Positions 5,440 through 10,226 of a DNA stretch of 10,226 bases are shown one piece after another. Source of the stretch: Pseudomonadota bacterium. Its GTDB lineage: Bacteria > Pseudomonadota > Alphaproteobacteria > Rhizobiales > Xanthobacteraceae. The DNA lies in assembly GCA_021779635.1 (NCBI GenBank), contig JAJYAH010000183.1, positions 1-10,226 of the forward strand. The letters run 5' to 3'. A program made the position numbers and the translations under genes. The notes beneath the pieces were generated by a model, which was given only the letters and a program-made list of their open reading frames with translations, ran no database searches and had not been told where the DNA came from. Positions within the stretch are counted from its first letter, which is position 1; each line of letters starts with the position of its first letter.

Positions 5440-8400
5440 ATGACCGCACTGGTCCGCATCGCCCTGAGCCGGCCGTACACGTTCGTCGTGCTCGCGCTGC
5501 TGCTCCTGATCATCGGGCCGCTGGCCGCGCTGCGGACGCCGACGGACATTTTTCCGGAGATTCGGATTCCCGTTATCGGCGTGGTCTGGAACTATACCGG
5601 GCTGCCGCCGGACGAGATGGCGGGACGCATGGTCACGCCGTTTCAGCGCGCGCTGACGACCACCGTCAACGACATCGAGCACATCACGGCGAACTCCTAT
5701 AACGGCGTCGGCATCGTCAAGATTTTCTTCCAGCCCAATGTCGACATCCGCACCGCCAACGCCCAGGTCACCGCGATTTCGCAAACCCTGATCAGGTCGA
5801 TGCCGCCGGGCGCGACACCGCCGTTGATTATCAACTACACCGCGTCGACGGTTCCGATCATCCAGGTGGCATTGTCGGGCGAGGGCCTGACCGAACAGAA
5901 TCTCGCCGACATCGGCATCAACCAGTTGCGCACGCCGCTGGTGACGGTTCCCGGGGCCGCCATCCCGTATCCCTATGGCGGAAAGCAACGCCAGATGCAG
6001 ATCGATCTCAATTCGCAGGCGCTGCAGGCGCGCGGCCTGTCCGGTCAGGACGTCGCCAACGCGCTCGCCGCGCAGAACCTGATCACGCCGGCGGGCACGC
6101 AGAAGATCAGCAGTTTCGAATACTACATCCAGCTCAACAACTCGCCGCTCAAGATCCAGGAACTTGGTGACCTGCCGATCAAGGTCGTCAACGGTGCTAT
6201 GGTGTATGTGCGTGACGTCGCCAGTGTGCGCGATGGCAATCCGCCGCAAACCAACATCGTGCACGTCAACGGCAATCGCTCCGTTCTGATGATGGTGCTG
6301 AAGGCCGGCTACATTTCGACGCTCGATATTATCTCCGGCATCAAGCAGAAGGTCATCGACGTCAAGGACACGATGCCTGACGCGCTGAAGATCGGGTTCA
6401 TCGGCGACCAGTCGATATTCGTCCGAGGCGCGCTCACTGCGGTCGCCCGCGAAGGCGTGATCGCGGCGCTGTTGACCAGCGTGATGATCCTGCTGTTTCT
6501 GGGAAGCTGGCGTTCGACGATCATCATCGCGACGTCGATCCCGCTCGCCGTGCTCGGCGCCATCGTGATGTTGTCGGCGATCGGCGAAACCCTCAACATC
6601 ATGACGCTGGGCGGTCTCGCACTGGCGGTCGGCATCCTGGTCGACGAGGCCACGGTCACGATCGAGAACATCAACTGGCATCTGGAGCAGGGCAAGGACG
6701 TCCGGACCGCGATCCTGGACGGCGCCAACCAGATCGTGGTGCCGGCGTTCGTTTCGCTGCTGTGCATCTGCATCGTGTTCGTGCCGATGTTCTTCCTGCA
6801 AGGCGTCCCGCGCTTCCTGTTCGTGCCGCTGGCCGAAGCGGTGGTTTTCGCCATGATCTGGTCGTTCATCCTGTCGCGGACGCTGGTGCCGACCATGGCG
6901 ATGTACCTGTTGCAACCGCATCTGCATCACGCCGACGACGAACATGCGACGCCGTCGCGCAATCCGTTGGTGCGGTTCCAGCGCAGCTTCGAGGCCGGCT
7001 TCGAGTGGTTTCGCGGCGGCTACCGCGAGGTGTTGTCGCTGGCGATGCAGCGCCGGCCGGTTTTCGTGATCGGATTCCTGGGTTTTGTCGGATTGTCGTT
7101 CCTGCTGGTGCCGTATCTTGGCCAGAATTTCTTCCCGTCGGTCGATGCCGGGCAGATCCTGATGCATGTGCGCACCCAGGTCGGCACCCGTGTCGAGGAG
7201 AGCGCCAATCAATTCGCCGACGTGCAGAAGGCGATCCGCAAGATCATTCCCCCGGCTGAAATCGATACGATGGCCGACAATATCGGCTTTCCGATCAGCG
7301 GCATCAACATGACCTACAACAACACCGGCTTGCTGGGTCCGCAGGACGGCGATATCTCGATCAAGCTCAAGGAAGACCACCGTCCGACCGAATCTTACGT
7401 GAAGGCGCTGCGCGAACAGCTGCCGCGCGTTTTTCCGGGCATGACGTTCGCCTTTCTCCCGGCCGACATCGTCAACCAGATCCTGAACTTCGGCGCGCCG
7501 GCGCCGATCGACCTTCAGATCCGCGGCGCCAATCTGAACGCGAACTTCGTCTATGCCAATAAATTGCTGCCCCGGCTTCGCCGGATCGCCGGCATCGCCG
7601 ATGCGCGCATCCAGCAATCGCCCAATTATCCGACCTTCAACGTCGACGTCGATCGGACCCGTGCACAATATGTCGGGCTGACCGAACGCGATGTCGTCAA
7701 CAGCATGACCGTCGACCTTGCGGGCAGTTCGCAGGTGCAGCCGACTTTCTTCCTCAATCGTGATAACGGCGTATCGTATTCGATCGTGATGCAGACCCCG
7801 CAATATCAGCTCGATTCGCTGAGCGCACTGGAGATGCTGCCGATTACCGCGGGCGGCCCCTCCGCGCCGATTCTCGGCGGCATCGCCAACATCTCGCGAA
7901 CGGTTTCCAACGCAGTCGTCTCGCAATACGACATCCAGCCGTTGGTGCAGATCTATGCGACCCCGCAGGGGCGCGATCTGGGCGCGGTCGCCGCCGAGGT
8001 CAGGGCGCTGATCGCCGATACCGCCAAGGAGGTGCCAAAAGGGAGTTCGGTATTTCTGCTGGGTCAGGTGCAGACCATGGACAGCGCGTTTTCCGGGCTG
8101 CTGTTCGGACTGCTCGGCGCGGTGGTGCTGATCTATCTTCTGATCGTGGTGAATTTCCAGTCCTGGTCCGATCCGTTCGTGATCATCACGGCGCTTCCGG
8201 CCGCCCTTGCCGGAATCGTGTGGATGCTGTTCACGACCCAGACCACGCTGTCGGTGCCGGCACTGACCGGCGCGATCATGTGCATGGGCGTCGCCACCGC
8301 CAACAGCGTGCTGGTGATCAGCTTCGCCCGCGAGCGCTATGAGGAACTGGGTGACCCGATCACAGCGGCGATCGAAGCCGGGTTCGTCCGTATCCGTCCG

Positions 8401-8622
8401 GTGCTGATGACCGCGCTCGCCATGATTATCGGCATGCTGCCGATGGCGCTCGGCCTCGGCGAGGGCGGCGAGCAGAATGCGCCGCTGGGACGCGCCGTGA
8501 TCGGCGGCCTGATCTTTGCCACGGTCGCCACCCTGATGTTTGTTCCCGTGGTATTTAGTATGGTACACAAGAAGCAGGGCGCCAAAGACGCCTTTTCGGA
8601 GACACCGCATGCCGCCCACTGA
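5440..8622 (+). CDS. RND-family multidrug efflux permease (HAE1/AcrB-like)
   Basis: This 1060-residue protein is an inner-membrane, proton-driven RND exporter of normal family length. TM1 is at about 11-30, followed by TDIFPEIRIPVIGV and the first periplasmic loop with the porter subdomains. The TM2-TM6 block is at about 335-490, and TM4 contains GILVDEATVTIEN (398-410). TM7 is near 540-558, followed by the second periplasmic loop. The TM8-TM12 block is at about 885-1040. In TM4, D402-E403 occupy the place of the AcrB Asp pair. In TM10 the usual Lys before Asn is Ala (A954-N955), while TM11 keeps R984 and T991. AAGGA (5424-5428) lies 11 bases before the ATG. The gene overlaps the downstream adaptor gene by 14 bp. 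Substrates (drugs, plant phenolics or other toxicants) cannot be told from sequence. The CusA-type metal methionine signature was not evident to me, so a metal exporter is less likely. Confidence 0.93.
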   Translation: MTALVRIALSRPYTFVVLALLLLIIGPLAALRTPTDIFPEIRIPVIGVVWNYTGLPPDEMAGRMVTPFQRALTTTVNDIEHITANSYNGVGIVKIFFQPNVDIRTANAQVTAISQTLIRSMPPGATPPLIINYTASTVPIIQVALSGEGLTEQNLADIGINQLRTPLVTVPGAAIPYPYGGKQRQMQIDLNSQALQARGLSGQDVANALAAQNLITPAGTQKISSFEYYIQLNNSPLKIQELGDLPIKVVNGAMVYVRDVASVRDGNPPQTNIVHVNGNRSVLMMVLKAGYISTLDIISGIKQKVIDVKDTMPDALKIGFIGDQSIFVRGALTAVAREGVIAALLTSVMILLFLGSWRSTIIIATSIPLAVLGAIVMLSAIGETLNIMTLGGLALAVGILVDEATVTIENINWHLEQGKDVRTAILDGANQIVVPAFVSLLCICIVFVPMFFLQGVPRFLFVPLAEAVVFAMIWSFILSRTLVPTMAMYLLQPHLHHADDEHATPSRNPLVRFQRSFEAGFEWFRGGYREVLSLAMQRRPVFVIGFLGFVGLSFLLVPYLGQNFFPSVDAGQILMHVRTQVGTRVEESANQFADVQKAIRKIIPPAEIDTMADNIGFPISGINMTYNNTGLLGPQDGDISIKLKEDHRPTESYVKALREQLPRVFPGMTFAFLPADIVNQILNFGAPAPIDLQIRGANLNANFVYANKLLPRLRRIAGIADARIQQSPNYPTFNVDVDRTRAQYVGLTERDVVNSMTVDLAGSSQVQPTFFLNRDNGVSYSIVMQTPQYQLDSLSALEMLPITAGGPSAPILGGIANISRTVSNAVVSQYDIQPLVQIYATPQGRDLGAVAAEVRALIADTAKEVPKGSSVFLLGQVQTMDSAFSGLLFGLLGAVVLIYLLIVVNFQSWSDPFVIITALPAALAGIVWMLFTTQTTLSVPALTGAIMCMGVATANSVLVISFARERYEELGDPITAAIEAGFVRIRPVLMTALAMIIGMLPMALGLGEGGEQNAPLGRAVIGGLIFATVATLMFVPVVFSMVHKKQGAKDAFSETPHAAH

Positions 8623-9805
8623 ACACCGTCCGACCGGCTCCCGCCGGAAGTTGGGCATTTCGGCGGTTGTGGCCGTCATCGCCGTGCTGCTGGTCGTGGT
8701 GACCGGAATCCGGGCGCGCGAGGACGCCAGCGTGAAGCTGCGCGAGTGGACCGACGACCAGGCCATTCCGACGGTAGCCGTGGTGCTGCCGGACCCGAAG
8801 GCTCTCAGCGCCACCATCGACCTGCCGGGCAGGCTGGAGGCCTATTATCGCGCGCCGATTTTTGCGCGCGTCAACGGCTACCTGAAAAGCTGGAGCGTCG
8901 ACATCGGCGCCAGGGTCAAGGCGGGCGAGGTGATCGCCGAAATCGAGGCACCGGACCTCGATCAGCAGCTGATGCAGGCCCGCGCCGATCTCGCCAGCCA
9001 GCAGGCCAGTGCGAAACTGTCCGAGCTGACGCTGGCCCGTCGCAAGACGCTGATCCCGTCGAATTTCGTCTCGATGCAGGAAATCGACGAGCGCACCGCC
9101 GACCTCTCCAACAAGAATGCCGCCGTCAATGCCAGCCAGGCCAATGTCGAGCGGCTCGAAGCGCTGGCCGGCTACAAGAAAATCACCGCGCCGTTCGACG
9201 GCGTGGTCACCTCGCGCCAGACCGACGTCGGCGCCCTGATCAATTCGGGTGGCGGCACGGGCCCGGCGATGTTCGTGATTTCGGACATCAAGAAGCTGCG
9301 CGTCTATGTCGACGTTCCCCAGAATTACGTGCCCTCGATCAAGATCGGCGCCAAGGCCATCCTCTCGATGCCGGACTATCCGAACCGGACGTTCCCGGCG
9401 ACGGTCGAGGCGTCGTCGCAGGCGGTCAACGTATCGACCGGTACGACCCAGATGCAGCTCGGGCTCGACAATTCCAGCGGCGAGCTGATGCCCGGCGGCT
9501 ATGCCAGCGTGCGCATGAGCCTGGCGCGAGACAACGCGCCGCTGCACATTCCCTCCAGCGCCCTGATCTTCAACCAGAACGGCCTGCGGGTTGCGACTGT
9601 CGGTCCGGATGACAAGGTGCTGTTCAAGAACGTGACCATTGCCCGCGATCTCGGCCGCGACATCGAGCTGGCGTCGGGCATCGCTGCGGAAGATCGCGTC
9701 ATCGTCGCGCCGCCCGATGGCATCGCTGACGGCGATCAGGTCCGCGTTGCCGGCGCCAAGGGCAAGCCTACCAATGTTTCGGAACGGCCGGACGTGAAGG
9801 GGTAG
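8609..9805 (+). CDS. RND efflux periplasmic adaptor (membrane fusion protein, HlyD/AcrA family)
   Basis: This 398-residue protein has one N-terminal membrane segment (about 15-34) after a basic start, with no lipobox cysteine. It should therefore be anchored by the helix and project into the periplasm. The barrel-sandwich half-motif RAPIFARVNGYLKSWSVDIG (81-100) with GARVKAGEVIAEIEAPDLD (100-118) is followed by a short alpha-hairpin (about 117-185, Ala/Gln/Leu-rich). The second half-motif, KKITAPFDGVVTSRQTDVGALI (190-211), comes next. A beta-barrel with LRVYVDVPQNYVPSIKIG and MPGGYASVRM and a membrane-proximal domain complete the protein. It links the permease to an outer-membrane channel not encoded here. 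The ATG at 8609 has GGAG (8598-8601) seven bases upstream, inside the permease reading frame. The order permease then adaptor is the reverse of the common arrangement. Confidence 0.92.
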   Translation: MPPTEHRPTGSRRKLGISAVVAVIAVLLVVVTGIRAREDASVKLREWTDDQAIPTVAVVLPDPKALSATIDLPGRLEAYYRAPIFARVNGYLKSWSVDIGARVKAGEVIAEIEAPDLDQQLMQARADLASQQASAKLSELTLARRKTLIPSNFVSMQEIDERTADLSNKNAAVNASQANVERLEALAGYKKITAPFDGVVTSRQTDVGALINSGGGTGPAMFVISDIKKLRVYVDVPQNYVPSIKIGAKAILSMPDYPNRTFPATVEASSQAVNVSTGTTQMQLGLDNSSGELMPGGYASVRMSLARDNAPLHIPSSALIFNQNGLRVATVGPDDKVLFKNVTIARDLGRDIELASGIAAEDRVIVAPPDGIADGDQVRVAGAKGKPTNVSERPDVKG

Positions 9806-9820
9806 GGGCTACGAGGCCTT

Positions 9821-9952
9821 GTGCCCCGGACGCGGCGCAGCGCGTGAGCGGTGGGCTGCTGAGCCGGGGCCCATATTGCGATTTCAGCTTCATCATGATG
9901 GGTCCCGGCTCTGCGGAGCAGCTTAAAGGACGCTGCAGCGCGTCCGGGACAC
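9821..9952. repeat. Long imperfect palindrome, Bradyrhizobium-type intergenic repeat
   Basis: The outer arms GTGCCCCGGACGCG (9821-9834) and CGCGTCCGGGACAC (9939-9952) are near-perfect reverse complements. The inner arms GAGCCGGGGCCCAT (9861-9874) and ATGGGTCCCGGCTC (9898-9911) also pair, and GCTGCT (9855-9860) pairs with AGCAGC (9917-9922) across a TGCGG bulge. The whole could fold into one bulged hairpin of about 130 nt. From memory, sequences of this kind (GGGTCCCGGCTCTGCG…, …GCGTCCGGGACAC) are scattered between genes in Bradyrhizobium and relatives. It fills almost the whole gap between the convergent adaptor and thiolase-like genes and may help end both transcripts. Confidence 0.8.
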
Positions 9953-9958
9953 GGGTCC

Positions 9959-10226
9959 TCATCCCACCCGCCACTCCGGCACGCCATCATCCGCGGTGAC
10001 GATATCGCCCGATGATCCGACCGGCGTGCGGTCCATGTTCAGGAGATGCTCGATCGTCCGGCGGTCGTTTGCAAGCACCCGCGCCAGCGTGCGGGCGTTT
10101 TCCGCAGTCCTCAGCATTACCACGCCATGTTCGACGTCGCCGTTGCGGCCATAGAGCGCCGTAAAGCTCTCAACGGTGCCCTTGCCGCCGGCCTCGGTGA
10201 CGAAGTCGGCACCGCGCCTTTGTTGC
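9959..10226 (-). CDS. C-terminal end of a thiolase-like acetyl-CoA acetyltransferase family protein
   Basis: About 89 codons of a minus-strand frame end at TGA (9961-9959); the start lies beyond the right edge. The visible residues include GGKGTVESFTALYGRNGDVEHGVVMLRTAENARTLARV, ending in DRTPVGSSGDIVTADDGVPEWRVG; only the pattern is used here. This resembles the added C-terminal beta-barrel (OB-like) domain of type-1 thiolase-like proteins, with its G-x-G-T-V-E-S-[YF]-T core, D/N-G turn, G-V-V strand and R-x-P-V-G near the end. Such proteins are annotated as acetyl-CoA acetyltransferases, but the catalytic thiolase part is not in view. The call therefore rests on the tail alone. The stop is seven bases from the palindromic repeat. 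Confidence 0.68.
   Translation of the reverse strand, partial: QQRRGADFVTEAGGKGTVESFTALYGRNGDVEHGVVMLRTAENARTLARVLANDRRTIEHLLNMDRTPVGSSGDIVTADDGVPEWRVG

Noticed and set aside
5353..8817. Minus-strand open frame of 1154 codons opposite the RND permease
   Set aside because: It lies antisense to an unmistakable RND gene, is very rich in Arg/His/Asp/Gln with no recognisable domain, and is the expected shadow frame in GC-rich DNA with strong third-position bias.
8555..9547. Minus-strand open frame of 330 codons opposite the adaptor gene
   Set aside because: The plus-strand adaptor has clear lipoyl-half and barrel motifs; the antisense frame has none.
9820..9960. Palindromic region as a CRISPR array or phage attachment site
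   Set aside because: There is one nested inverted structure, not regularly spaced direct repeats, and no tRNA, integrase or cas gene is near.

Overview
The window looks like chromosomal DNA of a GC-rich alphaproteobacterium, most likely from the Bradyrhizobium/Rhodopseudomonas group. This rests on base composition, codon use, protein style, and a Bradyrhizobium-type intergenic palindromic repeat near the right end. There are eight protein-coding genes, two of them cut by the window ends. I see no tRNA, rRNA, CRISPR array, insertion sequence or phage gene. No gene-free stretch exceeds 300 bases; the longest is 5194-5439. The first eight bases read like the end of an Illumina adapter, so the left edge is probably a true contig end.

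Left part (1-1331): the 5' part of an M20-family Zn-dependent hydrolase (N-carbamoyl-amino-acid amidohydrolase / allantoate amidohydrolase type) on the minus strand is divergent from a UPF0317/DUF1445 gene (D-glutamate cyclase-like, 'putative hydro-lyase') on the plus strand. They share a spacer of about 110 bp that carries a 15-bp direct repeat and a perfect 12-bp palindrome. Both proteins fit C-N bond chemistry of amino-acid derivatives.

Middle part (1359-5193): a complete four-gene set for catabolism of a four-carbon acid sugar. It comprises otnC (3-oxo-tetronate 4-phosphate decarboxylase, minus strand) and, divergently, ltnD (L-threonate dehydrogenase), otnI (2-oxo-tetronate isomerase) and otnK (DUF1537 3-oxo-tetronate kinase). 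Together they should convert L-threonate, via 2-oxo- and 3-oxo-tetronate and 3-oxo-tetronate 4-phosphate, to dihydroxyacetone phosphate and CO2. The decarboxylase is split off on the opposite strand. No transporter or regulator for the pathway lies in the window. A stem-loop between the convergent UPF0317 and otnC genes separates the two modules.

Right part (5440-9805): a two-gene RND efflux operon, with the inner-membrane permease first and the periplasmic adaptor second, overlapping by 14 bp. No outer-membrane channel gene or local regulator is seen. A long imperfect palindrome (9821-9952) follows. The window closes with the C-terminal end of a minus-strand gene that resembles the extra C-terminal domain of type-1 thiolase-like acetyl-CoA acetyltransferases.

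I found no convincing previously undescribed system. The items most worth a second look are the adapter remnant, the split tetronate pathway with tandem 12-bp repeats at the otnC start, the uncertain start of the UPF0317 gene, the RND pump lacking the usual TM10 lysine, and the palindromic repeat.
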